Part shown: one piece after another, positions 8,330 to 18,672 of the stretch | Layout: the number at the start of each line of letters is the position of its first letter | Position numbering within the stretch: the first letter of the stretch is position 1 | Origin: an uncultured Bacilli bacterium | Lineage (GTDB): Bacteria > Bacillota_I > Bacilli_A > RF39 > UBA660 | DNA: 64,000 bases | Assembly (NCBI GenBank): GCA_934101595.1 | Contig: CAKORR010000002.1 | Location: 5,001 to 69,000 of the forward strand | Direction: 5' to 3' | Made by a program: the position numbers and the translations under genes | The notes under the pieces: model-generated | What the model was told of the DNA's origin: nothing | Seen by the model: only the letters and a program-made list of their open reading frames with translations | The model's database searches: none

Positions 8330-8968
8330 TTACCCTTCTTTTATTATTTTTTCTACTTCTTTGTTTGTATAATCTGCTGACAAACCACTGTTTACTCGAT
8401 ATAATATAGATTTATCTTCATAATACTTTAAGATTGCTGGAGCATTCTGTTCATATACATCAAATCTAACATTAAACGATTTTTCATTATCATCAGTTCG
8501 ATTTGTTAGCGGTTCTTTACAAATATCACATATGCCTTCATTTTTTGGCATAGTTTCTTCAAAATATACATTATAAATCTTATGACACTTATCACAGTTA
8601 CGTCTGCCAAGTGTTCTTTTCATAGCAATTTCTCTATCAACATATAAATTTATTACTATGTAATTTTTAAATATAGTGTCTAATAGTTTTGCTTGCTCAA
8701 TATTTCTAGGATATCCTTCAATAACTATGTTTTTGTCTCCCAATTTTGAAAGCTCATTTTTTAAAGCTTCGACAACAATATCATCAGGAGTAAGAATTCC
8801 TTTATCTTGAGTTTCAATTATTTTTCTACCAATTTCTGTTTCAGTAGAACGATTATTTCTTAAAACCTGACCAATAGAAAGTACTTTATAACCAAAGTTT
8901 TTCTCAAGTAATTCACATTGAGTTCCTTTACCCGCTGCGGGCGGTGCATACAAAACTATATTTTTCAT
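8330..8968 (-). CDS. adk: Adenylate kinase, zinc-binding LID form
   Basis: Interconverts ATP and AMP with two ADP. 212 residues. The P-loop reads APPAAGKGTQ (usual form GPPGAGKGTQ), followed by the NMP-binding segment and VIEGYPRN. The LID carries four Cys in two pairs (NCDKC and ICDIC), the structural-zinc form common in Gram-positive bacteria. ATG at 8968 overlaps the secY stop by four bases (ATGA), implying translational coupling. The Gly-to-Ala changes in the P-loop region are mild oddities. Confidence 0.96.
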   Translation of the reverse strand: MKNIVLYAPPAAGKGTQCELLEKNFGYKVLSIGQVLRNNRSTETEIGRKIIETQDKGILTPDDIVVEALKNELSKLGDKNIVIEGYPRNIEQAKLLDTIFKNYIVINLYVDREIAMKRTLGRRNCDKCHKIYNVYFEETMPKNEGICDICKEPLTNRTDDNEKSFNVRFDVYEQNAPAILKYYEDKSILYRVNSGLSADYTNKEVEKIIKEG

Positions 8969-10230
8969 CTTAACCTCTTTCTTTTTGCAGTATAACTACG
9001 ACTTATCAAACCACTTTCTAGTTGTTTATAAGTTTCAATAGCTACTCCAACTACTATTAATATACCTGTTCCCCCGATTGTTACCGAACTTGGTAATTTG
9101 GAAAAACTAGATACTATAACTGGTAATCCAGCTAATACTACAAGGAATAGTGAACCAACGATTGTTAGTTTTCCTAAAGAGTTACTGATGTATTTTGAGG
9201 TTTCTGTTCCGGGTCTAACTCCAGGAATATATCCGCCTCTTTCATTTAAATCTTTACTCATCTCATCAGGATTCATACTTAAAAATGTATAGAAATAACC
9301 AAAGAAAATTATTAATACAATGTATAAAATAAATCCAACTGGAGATGTGTAAATAATATATTTATTAACAAACTCTATCGCACTTTTATTACCTATTAAG
9401 TTAACTATTGTTGCCGGAATAGTAGTAATAATTGAAGCAAATATTACTGGCATTACTCCAGCTGCATTAATTTTAATTGGTAAAAAACTTTGTTGAGCAC
9501 CATATGCGCTCGTTGTTCTATTAGCGTATTGAATTGGAATTCTTCTCTCAGCTAATGTAATCCAAATGATTCCTACAATAATAAGAACATATAAAAGGAT
9601 AAATAATGCAAAGAATAAAATTCCCAAAAATGAACTATATGTTCCTGCGGTAATAAACGCTTTATAAGCACCACTAAATACGCTTGGCATACTTTGAATA
9701 ATACCTGCCATTATTAATAGTGATTGTCCATTACCAATACCCTTTTGAGTTATTTGGTCTCCCATCCATAGAAGGAAAGAAGTACCAGCAGTCATAACTA
9801 GAGAAGTTTTTAACATTGTTAAAGTATCTGCATTATTCATATAGAACACAGTTAACATATACGCTTGGAAAAAACCGATAATAATTCCTAGATATCTAGT
9901 TATTTTATTAATTTTTTGCCTTCCCACATAGCCTTGCTCTTTTAATTCTTTAAAATAAGGTATTATATCCATTTGCAAAAGCTGTGTAATAATTGAAGCA
10001 GTAATGTATGGGGAAACACCCAAAGCAAATATTGAAAAGCTTCGTAATGCTCCACCGCTCATAAGGTTAAATATTTCTAAAAAGCCTAATTCTTCATAAA
10101 CAACAGATGCCCATGGAATAGTAATATTTGTTCCTAAGCAAAAGAATCCTAAACAAGCAAGAGTAAAGTAGATTCTTTTTCTTAGATCTTTATTTGATGG
10201 ACTAAATAATTGTTGTAGTCCTTTAAACAT
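8965..10230 (-). CDS. secY: Preprotein translocase channel SecY
   Basis: Core of the Sec translocon, 421 residues with about ten membrane segments. Landmarks: GGALRSFSIFALGVSPYITASII (read in parts, TM2 plug region), AERRIPIQYANR in the cytosolic loop, and GGYIPGVRPGTETSKYI in the C6 loop that contacts SecA and ribosome. It starts right after the rplO stop and overlaps adk, as in the spc operon elsewhere. Confidence 0.98.
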   Translation of the reverse strand: MFKGLQQLFSPSNKDLRKRIYFTLACLGFFCLGTNITIPWASVVYEELGFLEIFNLMSGGALRSFSIFALGVSPYITASIITQLLQMDIIPYFKELKEQGYVGRQKINKITRYLGIIIGFFQAYMLTVFYMNNADTLTMLKTSLVMTAGTSFLLWMGDQITQKGIGNGQSLLIMAGIIQSMPSVFSGAYKAFITAGTYSSFLGILFFALFILLYVLIIVGIIWITLAERRIPIQYANRTTSAYGAQQSFLPIKINAAGVMPVIFASIITTIPATIVNLIGNKSAIEFVNKYIIYTSPVGFILYIVLIIFFGYFYTFLSMNPDEMSKDLNERGGYIPGVRPGTETSKYISNSLGKLTIVGSLFLVVLAGLPVIVSSFSKLPSSVTIGGTGILIVVGVAIETYKQLESGLISRSYTAKRKRLR

Positions 10231-10674
10231 CTAAATCACCTCTGCTTTACCGCCAGCAGCTTCAATTTTAGTAACAGCTTCTGAAGAGAATCTTTGAGCT
10301 TTTATAGTAAGCTTCTTAGTAAGTTCTCCACCAGCTAAAACCTTAACGCCACTTAGTTGTTTTTTTATTATTCCTCTTTCTTTAAGAATTTCAGGAGTAA
10401 CTATGTCTCCATCAGCAAAATAACGATCTAAATCTGCTAAATTTATAGTAGCAAATCTAGTTGTAAATCTTGCATTGTTAAAACCGCGTTTTGGTAATCT
10501 TCTATAAAGAGGTGATTGTCCACCTTGGAACCATGCAGGTATAGAAGCACCACTACGTGCTTTTTGACCTTTTTCTCCTCTTGTAGATGTTTTACCCATT
10601 CCAGATCCAGGTCCACGACCTACTCTTTTACGGCTTTTGCTTTCTTTTGAAACTGGTAAATTTTCTAATTTCAT
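10231..10674 (-). CDS. rplO: 50S ribosomal protein L15
   Basis: L15, 147 residues. Typical Gly/Arg-rich N-terminus (RKRVGRGPGSGMGKTS), then GFNNARF and a compact C-terminal domain with VKVLAGGELTKKLTIKA. It comes immediately after rpsE with a single base between genes, leaving no space for rpmD (L30), which normally sits between them. Confidence 0.97.
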   Translation of the reverse strand: MKLENLPVSKESKSRKRVGRGPGSGMGKTSTRGEKGQKARSGASIPAWFQGGQSPLYRRLPKRGFNNARFTTRFATINLADLDRYFADGDIVTPEILKERGIIKKQLSGVKVLAGGELTKKLTIKAQRFSSEAVTKIEAAGGKAEVI

Positions 10675-10675
10675 A

Positions 10676-11179
10676 TTATAGTTCCTCTACTTTCTTTCCG
10701 CGTAAAGCTGCAACCTTAGCAGGCGTTTTTTGCATCTTTAATGCTTCTAATGTAGCTTTTGCAACATTAATCTTAGTATTTGAACCTAAAGATTTAGAAA
10801 CAATGTCTTTGATTCCAGCAAGCTCTACTACAGCTCTTGCTGCACCACCAGCGATAACTCCGTTACCTTCTTTAGCAGGCTTAATTAATACGGCTGCTCT
10901 ACCAACTTTTCCAGTTGCTTCATGAGGTATTGTTCTGTTATCAACTAGAGCAACTTTAACTACATTTTTATTAGCAGCTTGGATAGCTTTTTTAATAGCC
11001 TCTGGTACTTCATTTGCCTTACCAGTACCAATTCCTACTAAACCTTTCCTGTTTCCAACAACAACAGTTGCTGAAAATCTAAAATGTCTACCACCTTTTG
11101 TAACTTTAGTTACACGGCCAATAGAAATTACCTTTTCTTCTAATAAGTTTTTTTTATTATCTAAATTTTGTTTTGGCAT
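10676..11179 (-). CDS. rpsE: 30S ribosomal protein S5
   Basis: S5, 167 residues. The N-terminal dsRBD-like domain has [16 protein letters not shown] and [11 protein letters not shown]; the C-terminal domain has [14 protein letters not shown] and [11 protein letters not shown]. Involved in decoding fidelity and translocation. Preceded by GGAGGTC and 12 bases from rplR. Confidence 0.98.
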   Translation of the reverse strand: MPKQNLDNKKNLLEEKVISIGRVTKVTKGGRHFRFSATVVVGNRKGLVGIGTGKANEVPEAIKKAIQAANKNVVKVALVDNRTIPHEATGKVGRAAVLIKPAKEGNGVIAGGAARAVVELAGIKDIVSKSLGSNTKINVAKATLEALKMQKTPAKVAALRGKKVEEL

Positions 11180-11191
11180 TTATTTGACCTC

Positions 11192-11548
11192 CTAGAATTC
11201 TAATCCATTTTCACGTGCAGCTTCAGCTAGAGCTTTAACACGTCCATGGTAAAGGTAACCACCTCTATCAAAAACAACTTTTGTTATTTTTGCTTTTTTG
11301 CATTTTTCAGCAATGTCTTTACCTACTAATTTAGCACCTTCAACATTGCCACCATTTTGCAATTTTAATTCTATTGATGATGAACTAACTAGAGTAGTTT
11401 GAGTTTCATCGTCAATAACTTGAACATAGATACCATTATTTGATCTAAAAACATTTAATCTAGGAGCAACTTTTGTACCAGATATTTTATTACGTACACG
11501 ATCATGTCTTCTCTTACGAGCAACATTTTTTGATTCTTTTTTTATCAT
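11192..11548 (-). CDS. rplR: 50S ribosomal protein L18
   Basis: 5S rRNA-binding protein L18, 118 residues. It carries [30 protein letters not shown] and the ending [22 protein letters not shown] (in parts). Ordinary spc-operon position between rplF and rpsE. Confidence 0.98.
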   Translation of the reverse strand: MIKKESKNVARKRRHDRVRNKISGTKVAPRLNVFRSNNGIYVQVIDDETQTTLVSSSSIELKLQNGGNVEGAKLVGKDIAEKCKKAKITKVVFDRGGYLYHGRVKALAEAARENGLEF

Positions 11549-11565
11549 CTTAACTCTCCCTTACT

Positions 11566-12105
11566 CTATTTAGCAGCCTTTTTACCTTCTTTACGACGAA
11601 CATATTCACCTTTGTAACGAATACCTTTACCCTTATAAGGTTCTGGTTCTCTTACTTTACGAACGTTTGCCGCAAATTCAGTAACTTTTTGCTTATCAAT
11701 TCCACTTAGTGTTATTTCAGTATTGCTTACTAAATTAGCACTAATGCCTTGTGGGCATTCCATTACTACTGGATGTGAATAACCAGCGTTGATAGTAATT
11801 TTGCTACCACTTACTTGAAATTTATATCCAACACCAACAGCTTCAAGTCCAACTTCATATCCATTGGAAACACCTGTTATCATATTATTAATTAATGAAT
11901 TAGTTGTTCCTTGCATAATATTAGCAGTCTTAGTATTTTTAACTTTAGCAGTTGTAATTTCATTATCAGCAATAGTCACCTTAACTAAATCACATACATC
12001 TAAACTTAATTCACCTTTTGAACCTTTAACTGTTAATTTGTTATTATCTAGTGTCGCTGTTACGCCAGCAGGCAATACAAGTTTTCTATTTCCAATTCTA
12101 CTCAT
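11566..12105 (-). CDS. rplF: 50S ribosomal protein L6
   Basis: L6, 179 residues, two repeated domains. Begins MSRIGNRKLVLPAGV, has the middle GYEVGLEAVGVGYKF and the conserved C-terminal PEPYKGKGIRYKGEYVRRKEGK (in parts), which binds 23S rRNA near the factor site. Confidence 0.98.
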   Translation of the reverse strand: MSRIGNRKLVLPAGVTATLDNNKLTVKGSKGELSLDVCDLVKVTIADNEITTAKVKNTKTANIMQGTTNSLINNMITGVSNGYEVGLEAVGVGYKFQVSGSKITINAGYSHPVVMECPQGISANLVSNTEITLSGIDKQKVTEFAANVRKVREPEPYKGKGIRYKGEYVRRKEGKKAAK

Positions 12106-12114
12106 ATATTTTCC

Positions 12115-12513
12115 TTACCAAATATAGGCAAGTACTTCGCCTCCTAATCCAGCTTCTCTAGCTTCTCTATCAGTCATTAAACCTTTTGAAGTAGAGATTA
12201 TAGCAATTCCTAAACCATTTAATACGCGAGGAATTTCATTACTTTTAGCATATACACGTAATCCAGATTTACTTACTCTTTTTAAATTGGTAATAACTCT
12301 TTCTTTTTTATCACCATATTTTAATGTCAAAGTTAATTTATCACCAGTTACATTCTTTTCATAATCATAATCAGCAATAAATCCTTCTCTTTTAAGAATT
12401 TCAGCAATTCCTAAAGTCATTTTTGTTCCGATTACTTCAACTTTTTCATACTTCATTTGATTCGCATTACGAATACGTGTTAACATATCTGCTATTTTAT
12501 CTTGTACAAACAT
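12115..12513 (-). CDS. rpsH: 30S ribosomal protein S8
   Basis: S8, 132 residues. Landmarks: [15 protein letters not shown] near the start and the C-terminal [23 protein letters not shown] (in parts). In enteric bacteria S8 is the spc-operon repressor; whether this holds here is not visible. It is preceded by GAAAGGAGG. Confidence 0.98.
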   Translation of the reverse strand: MFVQDKIADMLTRIRNANQMKYEKVEVIGTKMTLGIAEILKREGFIADYDYEKNVTGDKLTLTLKYGDKKERVITNLKRVSKSGLRVYAKSNEIPRVLNGLGIAIISTSKGLMTDREAREAGLGGEVLAYIW

Positions 12514-12531
12514 TTCTAAAATTCCTCCTTT

Positions 12532-12717
12532 CTACCAACTTGACTTCTTAACGCCAGGTATTTGTCCTTGATTTGCTAATTCTCTAAAGCAAATACGACA
12601 TAATTTATATTTTCTTAGCACACCATGAGGTCTTCCGCATCTTTCACAACGAGTGTATGCTCTAGAACTAAACTTTGGTGTTCTTTTATTTTTTACTACC
12701 ATACTTTTCTTTGCCAT
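12532..12717 (-). CDS. rpsN: 30S ribosomal protein S14, zinc-binding type Z
   Basis: 61-residue S14 of the short, zinc-binding type: TRCERCGRP and KLCRICFRE give the two CXXC pairs, and the end is PGVKKSSW. The correct start is ATG at 12717 (MAKKSMVVK) after AGGAGG; the longer reading to 12750 overlaps rplE and is rejected. Confidence 0.97.
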   Translation of the reverse strand: MAKKSMVVKNKRTPKFSSRAYTRCERCGRPHGVLRKYKLCRICFRELANQGQIPGVKKSSW

Positions 12718-12727
12718 ACGTATCCTC

Positions 12728-13267
12728 CTAACCTCTAAAAGGCATGCCAAATGCTCTTAATAAACTTTCTGCTTCATGGTTTGTTTTAGCAGAAGTTACG
12801 AATACTATATCCATTCCACGAACTTTTAAAATGTTATCGTATTCGATTTCTGGGAATATTAATTGTTCTTTTATTCCTAATGTATAATTTCCATGACCAT
12901 CAAAGGCAGTTTTTGAAATACCTCTAAAGTCTCTTACTCTTGGAAGTGCTACTTTAACTAATTTTTCGAAGAAATAATACATATTTTCTCCTCTTAAAGT
13001 AACTTTAACTCCAACATGTTGTCCTTCACGTAATTTGAATCCAGCGATTGATTTACGTGCCTTAGTAATAATAGGCTTTTGTCCACTTATAGTTTCTAGG
13101 TCTTTTAGAGCAGCTTCGATAAACTTTGAATCTTTTGAGCCTTCTCCAACACCCATGTTAATAACTATTTTTTCTAATCTAGGAACTTGCATCTTTGAAG
13201 TGTAATTAAATTCCTTTGTTAAAGTGGAAACTATTTTCTCTTCGTATAATTTCTTAAAATTACTCAT
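12728..13267 (-). CDS. rplE: 50S ribosomal protein L5
   Basis: 5S rRNA-binding L5, 179 residues. Seen by [40 protein letters not shown] and the final [17 protein letters not shown] (in parts). Standard place after rplX. Confidence 0.98.
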   Translation of the reverse strand: MSNFKKLYEEKIVSTLTKEFNYTSKMQVPRLEKIVINMGVGEGSKDSKFIEAALKDLETISGQKPIITKARKSIAGFKLREGQHVGVKVTLRGENMYYFFEKLVKVALPRVRDFRGISKTAFDGHGNYTLGIKEQLIFPEIEYDNILKVRGMDIVFVTSAKTNHEAESLLRAFGMPFRG

Positions 13268-13274
13268 GTTTCAC

Positions 13275-13586
13275 CTACTTACTTTCCTTTTTTACAGCCT
13301 TTTTTGCTGCTTTAGGAGCTTTTTCTTCTTTAGCTTCTTTTTTTTCTACTTTTTTAGCAGTTTTTGTTGCTTCAACGACTTTTACATTTGAAACATGAAT
13401 AGGTGCTTCAACATCAAATATTCCACCCTTATCATTTGTATTGTTAGGTTTAGAATGTTTTTTTACAATGTTAATTCCTTCAACAACAACTTTATCAATT
13501 TTCTTTAAAGTTTTAATTACTTTTCCTTCCTTGCCTTTATCTTTTCCAGCAAGAATTTTTACGTTGTCTCCAATTTTAACTTTCAT
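13275..13586 (-). CDS. rplX: 50S ribosomal protein L24 with Lys/Ala-rich tail
   Basis: Assembly-initiator protein L24, 103 residues. The KOW motif is [18 protein letters not shown], followed by [14 protein letters not shown]. Residues from about 76 onward are a Lys/Ala/Glu repeat tail ([14 protein letters not shown]) that lengthens the C-terminus. Start at ATG 13586 after AGGAGG. Confidence 0.96.
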   Translation of the reverse strand: MKVKIGDNVKILAGKDKGKEGKVIKTLKKIDKVVVEGINIVKKHSKPNNTNDKGGIFDVEAPIHVSNVKVVEATKTAKKVEKKEAKEEKAPKAAKKAVKKESK

Positions 13587-13595
13587 GTTTACCTC

Positions 13596-13964
13596 CTATA
13601 ATACCTCTGGAGCTAGTGATACTATTTTCATATAATCTTTTTCTCTTAGTTCACGAGCTACAGGTCCTAGTACTCTTGTACCAATAGGGCTCTTGTCATC
13701 TTTGATTAAAACACAAGCATTGTCTGAAAATTTAATATATGAACCATCTTTTCTTCTAACGCCTTCTACGCTTCTTACGATAACAGCTTTAACGACTTTA
13801 CCTTTTTTGATATTACTATTAGGAATAGCTTTTTTTACTGTTCCTACAACAACATCACCAATATTTGCATATTTTCTATGACTACCACCAACACATCTGA
13901 TTACTAATAACTCACGAGCTCCACTGTTGTCTGCAACTTTAAGTCTTGATTCTTGCATTAACAT
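13596..13964 (-). CDS. rplN: 50S ribosomal protein L14
   Basis: L14, 122 residues, almost textbook: [29 protein letters not shown], and the ending [10 protein letters not shown]. The start ATG at 13964 lies seven bases after AGGAGG. It sits at the intersubunit bridge of the large subunit. Confidence 0.98.
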   Translation of the reverse strand: MLMQESRLKVADNSGARELLVIRCVGGSHRKYANIGDVVVGTVKKAIPNSNIKKGKVVKAVIVRSVEGVRRKDGSYIKFSDNACVLIKDDKSPIGTRVLGPVARELREKDYMKIVSLAPEVL

Positions 13965-13975
13965 ATGAATACCTC

Positions 13976-14236
13976 CTATAAGATTACAGCTTCAATTAGG
14001 ACATCAACCAATTCATATCTTTTTGTTTTTGAAAGTGGTCTAGTTGATCTAATTCTTACTGTATCTCCTTCTTTAGCAATGTTTTTTTCATCGTGTGCAG
14101 TGTATTTTTTTGAATACTTAACTCTTTTTCCATAGATTGGATCTTTTTTGTAAGTTTCAACTAATACTGTGATAGTTTTGTCGTTTTTAGAGCTAATTAC
14201 TTTTCCTACTAGTTCTTGTCTTTTATTCTCTGCCAT
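13976..14236 (-). CDS. rpsQ: 30S ribosomal protein S17
   Basis: S17, 86 residues, OB fold: [52 protein letters not shown] (each partial). The start ATG at 14236 follows GGAGGTGC and overlaps the rpmC 3' end by 14 bases, so the two are probably coupled. Confidence 0.97.
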   Translation of the reverse strand: MAENKRQELVGKVISSKNDKTITVLVETYKKDPIYGKRVKYSKKYTAHDEKNIAKEGDTVRIRSTRPLSKTKRYELVDVLIEAVIL

Positions 14237-14441
14237 CTGTAGCACCTCCAGCATTAAGTTCTCTTTCTCTTAAGATAGTTTTCATTTTAGCAACATCTTT
14301 TCTTAAATCCTTAAGAGTAGATGGCTTTTCTAAATTTCCTGTTGATTGTTTTAATCTTAAATCAAATAATGTTCTTTTTGTTTCAACTATTTTGTCGTTT
14401 AATTCTTTGTCGGATAATTTTCTCAAATCATTAATTTTCAT
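14223..14441 (-). CDS. rpmC: 50S ribosomal protein L29
   Basis: L29 at the peptide-exit tunnel, 72 residues, two helices. It starts [15 protein letters not shown] (ATG 14441 after AAGGATGG); an upstream ATG at 14453 is in frame but too close to the ribosome-binding site. Contains [14 protein letters not shown]. Overlaps rplP upstream and rpsQ downstream. Confidence 0.96.
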   Translation of the reverse strand: MKINDLRKLSDKELNDKIVETKRTLFDLRLKQSTGNLEKPSTLKDLRKDVAKMKTILRERELNAGGATDGRE

Positions 14442-14865
14442 GAGTAGCACCATCCTTTACTTCTTTTTTTATAAATTTGCATTTTACTGGTAATTTATGT
14501 GAAGCTAAGCGTAGAGCTTCGCGAGCAACTTCTTCACTAACGCCAGAAATTTCAAACATGATTTTTCCAGTTTTAACAACAGCTACCCATTCTTCAACGT
14601 TACCTTTACCTTTACCTTGACGAGTTTCTAATGGCTTTTTAGTTAAAGCTAAATGTGGGAATATATTTATAAATACTTTTCCACCACGTTTCATATAACG
14701 AGTCATTGCGATACGTGCAGCTTCAATTTGACGAGCACTTATCCAAGCACCATTTTTAGCTACTAAACCATACTCACCAAAATGTAGTTCAGTATTTCCT
14801 TTAGCATGTCCATCATATGTTAGACGATGAGGTTTACGATACTTAGTTTTTTTTGGCATTAACAT
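14431..14865 (-). CDS. rplP: 50S ribosomal protein L16
   Basis: L16, 144 residues, with [14 protein letters not shown] at the start (matching the usual MLxPKRxKYR), [20 protein letters not shown] in the tRNA-facing part, and [15 protein letters not shown]. The start overlaps the rpsC 3' end by 23 bases, with AGGAG inside rpsC. Confidence 0.98.
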   Translation of the reverse strand: MLMPKKTKYRKPHRLTYDGHAKGNTELHFGEYGLVAKNGAWISARQIEAARIAMTRYMKRGGKVFINIFPHLALTKKPLETRQGKGKGNVEEWVAVVKTGKIMFEISGVSEEVAREALRLASHKLPVKCKFIKKEVKDGATHEN

Positions 14866-15520
14866 GTTTATCGTCTCCTCTCATATTCTTTTTAGCACGA
14901 AGGATTTCGCTTTTATAAATCCATACTTTAACACCAATTTTACCATAAGTTGTATTTGCTTCACTTGTAGCATAATCAACATCAGCTCTAATTGTATGTA
15001 GAGGTACTGTTCCTTCAGTGTATCCCTCACTTCTTGCCATTTCAGCGCCGCCTAATCTTCCAGAAACTAACGTCTTAATTCCCTTAGCGCCAGCCTTCAT
15101 AGTATTTCTGATTGCTCTTTTTTGTGCTGATCTAAATGGTGCACGATTTTCAATTTGTAGTGCGATTTGATCTGCCACTAATTGAGCATTCAAGTCAGGG
15201 TTTTTAACTTCAACTATGTTAATGTATACTTCTTCATTAACAAGTTTTTGAATACTTTTTCTTAATTTTTCGATGTCTTCACCACCACGGCCAATTATTA
15301 CGCCTGGCTTTGCAGTGTTGATTGTTATATCACATCTATTTTTCTTTCTTTCAATAAGTACAGAAGCTATGCTAGCGTCTTTTAAGTTTGCTTGTAAATA
15401 TTTTCTAATTTTAATATCATTGTTAAGATATTTAGCAAAATCTTTATCAGCATACCATTTTGATTGCCAATCTTTATTAACTCCAAGTCTGTATCCTATT
15501 GGATTTACTTTTTGTCCCAT
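14843..15520 (-). CDS. rpsC: 30S ribosomal protein S3
   Basis: S3, 225 residues, at the mRNA entry channel. [14 protein letters not shown] start, KH domain with [15 protein letters not shown], and the C-terminal [21 protein letters not shown] (partial). GGAAGGAG precedes the ATG. Confidence 0.98.
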   Translation of the reverse strand: MGQKVNPIGYRLGVNKDWQSKWYADKDFAKYLNNDIKIRKYLQANLKDASIASVLIERKKNRCDITINTAKPGVIIGRGGEDIEKLRKSIQKLVNEEVYINIVEVKNPDLNAQLVADQIALQIENRAPFRSAQKRAIRNTMKAGAKGIKTLVSGRLGGAEMARSEGYTEGTVPLHTIRADVDYATSEANTTYGKIGVKVWIYKSEILRAKKNMRGDDKHVNAKKN

Positions 15521-15523
15521 AAA

Positions 15524-15877
15524 TTAAGCTCCTTCCTTACCATTTTTATTGTCACTAACTTTAATTGTTATATGACTTGTTCTTTTATCTCTTCTATCAA
15601 CATTTCCACGGCTAGCAAACTTAATTCTCTTAAGTATTGAGCCTGGGTTAATATAACACTCTTTTATAACTAGTTCTTCTTCTTTTGCGCCTTGGTTATT
15701 TACGGCATTTGCTACGGCTGACTTTAATACTTTTTTAATTAAGCGGCTTGCTTTAGTGTTAGTATTGTCTAAAATTGCTTCAGCAGTAATAACATTCTTG
15801 CCTCTAATTAAATCCATAGTCATGCGAGCTTTTTGAGGTGCTATGATAGCACTTTTGTGAATTGCATATGCTTCCAT
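15524..15877 (-). CDS. rplV: 50S ribosomal protein L22
   Basis: L22, 117 residues, lining the exit tunnel. Features: HKSAIIAPQKARMTMDLIRG (partial), SAVANAVNNQGAKEE and the tunnel hairpin region with GSILKRIKFASRGNVDR. Start ATG after AGGAGG, 11 bases from rpsS. Confidence 0.98.
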   Translation of the reverse strand: MEAYAIHKSAIIAPQKARMTMDLIRGKNVITAEAILDNTNTKASRLIKKVLKSAVANAVNNQGAKEEELVIKECYINPGSILKRIKFASRGNVDRRDKRTSHITIKVSDNKNGKEGA

Positions 15878-15887
15878 ATTTTACCTC

Positions 15888-16151
15888 CTACTTTTGTCCT
15901 GCGTGTCCGCCAAACTTACGAGTTAAAGCGAACTCACCTAGTTTATGTCCAACCATATCTTCAGTTACATAAACTGGTATAAATTCTTTACCATTATGAA
16001 CAGCAATAGTATGTCCTACAAAAGCAGGATATATTGTTGAACGTCTTGACCAAGTTTTAATAACTTCTTTTTTATTATTTTTGTTTAATTCTTCAACCTT
16101 TTTTAGTAATCTGTCGAAAACGTAAGGCCCTTTTTTTAAACTTCTTGCCAT
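15888..16151 (-). CDS. rpsS: 30S ribosomal protein S19
   Basis: S19, 87 residues. [41 protein letters not shown] (partial) and [18 protein letters not shown] are diagnostic. Ordinary S10-operon position. Confidence 0.98.
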   Translation of the reverse strand: MARSLKKGPYVFDRLLKKVEELNKNNKKEVIKTWSRRSTIYPAFVGHTIAVHNGKEFIPVYVTEDMVGHKLGEFALTRKFGGHAGQK

Positions 16152-16160
16152 AATAACCTC

Positions 16161-16988
16161 CTATTTCTTCTTACTAACAATAAGTTTGTTAGAAGCTTTC
16201 TTATTTTTTCTAGTTTTATATCCAAGTGCAGGTTTACCCCATGGAGTAAGAGGTCCTTTTCTACCAATTGGCGCTCTACCTTCTCCACCACCATGTGGAT
16301 GGTCATTAGGGTTCATTACAGATCCACGGTTAGTAGGTCTTATACCCATATGACGTTTACGTCCAGCTTTTCCTAGATTTACTAATGAGAAATCTTCATT
16401 ACCAACAACACCAATTGTTGCCATACAAGTTCCTAAAATTTTTCTAGTTTCGCCAGATTGTAATCTAAGCATTACATATTTGCCTTCACGGCCTAATATT
16501 TGAGCACTCGCTCCAGCACTACGGCAGATTTCAGCGCCCTTACCAGGCTTTAATTCGATGCAATGAACAGTTGTACCAACAGGGATACTTTCAAGTGGTA
16601 AAGCATTACCAACTTTTATATCTGCATTTGCGCCATTTTCAATTATCATTCCAACAGTTAAACCTTTTGGAGCAATAATATATCTTTTTTCACCATCTTT
16701 ATAATTAATTAAAGCAATATTAGCACTTCTGTTTGGATCATATTCTATTGAAGCAACACGTCCAGTAATACCAGTTTTATTTCTCTTGTAATCTATTAAA
16801 CGGTATTTCCTTTTTGCTCCTCCACCGATATGTCTAACAGTCATTCTTCCTTGATTGTTTCTTCCACCACTCTTATTTGATGATACTAAAAGTGATTTTG
16901 TAGGAGTGCTAGTTGTTATTTCTTCATTAACTAACGTTGACATACCTCTACGGCCATTAGTCGTAGGTTTGTATTTTTTTATAGCCAT
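16161..16988 (-). CDS. rplB: 50S ribosomal protein L2
   Basis: L2, 275 residues, required for subunit association and peptidyl transfer. [33 protein letters not shown] and the conserved C-terminal [20 protein letters not shown] (partial, includes the critical His) are present. Confidence 0.98.
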   Translation of the reverse strand: MAIKKYKPTTNGRRGMSTLVNEEITTSTPTKSLLVSSNKSGGRNNQGRMTVRHIGGGAKRKYRLIDYKRNKTGITGRVASIEYDPNRSANIALINYKDGEKRYIIAPKGLTVGMIIENGANADIKVGNALPLESIPVGTTVHCIELKPGKGAEICRSAGASAQILGREGKYVMLRLQSGETRKILGTCMATIGVVGNEDFSLVNLGKAGRKRHMGIRPTNRGSVMNPNDHPHGGGEGRAPIGRKGPLTPWGKPALGYKTRKNKKASNKLIVSKKK

Positions 16989-17004
16989 GTTTATTCACTC
17001 CTCA

Positions 17005-17280
17005 CTAAATTTCTATACTTTCGCCATCTTTTAAAGTTATGATAGCTTTTTTATAAGTTTTTGTTTTGCCGGTATATTTACCAACTCTTTTGTCTTTTGG
17101 TTTTGTTATTAATGTATTAACTTTAACAACGTCTACATTAAAAGCTTTTTCTACTGCCCATTTAATTTCAGTTTTAGTGGCACTTTTTGCTACTTTGAAA
17201 GTGTATACATTATTGTTAGCGTTACTTGCACTTTTTTCAGTTATAACTGGTGCAATTAAAATATCAGTATAATCTTTCAT
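17005..17280 (-). CDS. rplW: 50S ribosomal protein L23
   Basis: L23, 91 residues, the docking site for trigger factor and SRP at the tunnel exit. LIAPVITEKSASNANNNVYTF (partial) and AFNVDVVKVNTLITKPK identify it. The ATG overlaps the rplD stop by one base (TAATG). Confidence 0.97.
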   Translation of the reverse strand: MKDYTDILIAPVITEKSASNANNNVYTFKVAKSATKTEIKWAVEKAFNVDVVKVNTLITKPKDKRVGKYTGKTKTYKKAIITLKDGESIEI

Positions 17281-17903
17281 TATTTAAGTACCTCCTCAAT
17301 ATATTTTACAGCAGCTTCATCGCAAACAAGGTAATCAGCATTTACTAAATCATAGCAATTAATCTCATTTGCAAGAATAACATATGTATAGCCTAAATTG
17401 CGGCTAGCCATGTATAAATTTTCATTATCTTCAGCAGTAACAATTAATGTTTTGCCATTTAAATCTAAAGCATTTAATACGTCTTTTAACTCTTTAGTTT
17501 TTAAAGTATTTAATTTAATTGAATCTAATACAACTAGTTCTTTAGAAACATTTTTTAAGGTTAATGCAGTTTTTAAAGCAAGTTCTCTTTCTTTTTTATT
17601 AATCTTAAACGTATAATCTCTTGGAGTTGTTCCAAATACAATTCCGCCACCACGCCATAATGGACTTCTATTAGATCCAGATCTTGCTCTACCAGTTCCT
17701 TTTTGTTTCCAAGGCTTTTTTCCGCCTCCTGAAACTTCTGCTCTAGTTTTAGTTTTAGCAGTTCCTTGTCTAGTAGCAGCAAGTTGTAATTTAACCATTT
17801 TCTTTAAACAATCATTATTTGGTTCAATATTCCAAATGCTATCTGTTAAAGTTAAATCTTTAACTTTTTCATTTTTTAAATTCTTAACGTCTATCTTTGT
17901 CAT
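17280..17903 (-). CDS. rplD: 50S ribosomal protein L4
   Basis: L4, 207 residues. The tunnel-loop segment KTRAEVSGGGKKPWKQKGTG followed by RARSGSNRSPLWRGGG is diagnostic. L4 represses the S10 operon in enteric bacteria; a leader capable of control precedes rpsJ here, but any binding is untested. AGAGGAAGG precedes the ATG. Confidence 0.98.
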   Translation of the reverse strand: MTKIDVKNLKNEKVKDLTLTDSIWNIEPNNDCLKKMVKLQLAATRQGTAKTKTRAEVSGGGKKPWKQKGTGRARSGSNRSPLWRGGGIVFGTTPRDYTFKINKKERELALKTALTLKNVSKELVVLDSIKLNTLKTKELKDVLNALDLNGKTLIVTAEDNENLYMASRNLGYTYVILANEINCYDLVNADYLVCDEAAVKYIEEVLK

Positions 17904-17926
17904 ATTTACCTTCCTCTAGAGAACGC

Positions 17927-18652
17927 TTATGCGTTTTCTCCTTCAGTTTCAACAGTTTCATTTGAAGCAACTACTTCATCCACAACAGTTTCTTCTTCAT
18001 AAGAAATAACATCCTTTTTGTTTGCCTCGCGAGAATTTTTAACTGCTTGTTTAATTAAAGCCAAAGAATTCTTTGCTCCTGGAATATTTCCGCTTACTAA
18101 AATATAATTTTCATCAGCATTAGCCTCAATAATTTCCAAATTTTGAATAGTGATTGTTTCATGTCCCATATGTCCTGGTAGGTTTTTACCTTTCAAAACT
18201 CTTTTTGGTAACATTGTACCTAATGATCCAGGCCCTCTGTGATAACGTGATCCATGAGTCATTGGTCCGCGAGATTGGTTATGTCTCTTAATTGTTCCTT
18301 CGAATCCTTTACCTTTTGAAGTTCCGGTTACATCAACAACTTCTCCAGCTTCGAATATATTTGCGCTTAATTGATCACCCAAATTGTAGGATCCTTCAAC
18401 ATCTCTTATTTCTTTTAAGAAGCGCTTAGGTGTTGTGTTTGCTTTTTTAGCATGGCCAACTGCTGGCTTATTGCTATTTTTTTCTTTCTTTTCAAATACG
18501 CCTAGTTGAATGGCATTATATCCATCTTTTTCAACTGTTTTAACTTGCATTACCACATTTGGTTCTACTTCAACAACAGTTACAGGGATAAGTTTTCCGT
18601 CATGAGTGAAAACTTGTGTCATACCAGCTTTGCGTCCTAAGATTCCTTTCAT
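17927..18652 (-). CDS. rplC: 50S ribosomal protein L3 with acidic C-terminal extension
   Basis: L3, 241 residues; [15 protein letters not shown] at the start, the central loop [18 protein letters not shown], and [14 protein letters not shown]. About 30 residues longer than the common 209-215: the extra C-terminus is acidic ([13 protein letters not shown], ending EGENA), unlike the basic remainder. Start ATG after AAAGGAATT. Confidence 0.97.
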   Translation of the reverse strand: MKGILGRKAGMTQVFTHDGKLIPVTVVEVEPNVVMQVKTVEKDGYNAIQLGVFEKKEKNSNKPAVGHAKKANTTPKRFLKEIRDVEGSYNLGDQLSANIFEAGEVVDVTGTSKGKGFEGTIKRHNQSRGPMTHGSRYHRGPGSLGTMLPKRVLKGKNLPGHMGHETITIQNLEIIEANADENYILVSGNIPGAKNSLALIKQAVKNSREANKKDVISYEEETVVDEVVASNETVETEGENA

Positions 18653-18672
18653 AATTAATTCCTTTCTTTAAA

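Noticed and set aside
10587..10925. Plus-strand open frame over rplO/rpsE
   Set aside because: Antisense shadow of ribosomal protein genes; no ribosome-binding site or recognisable domain.
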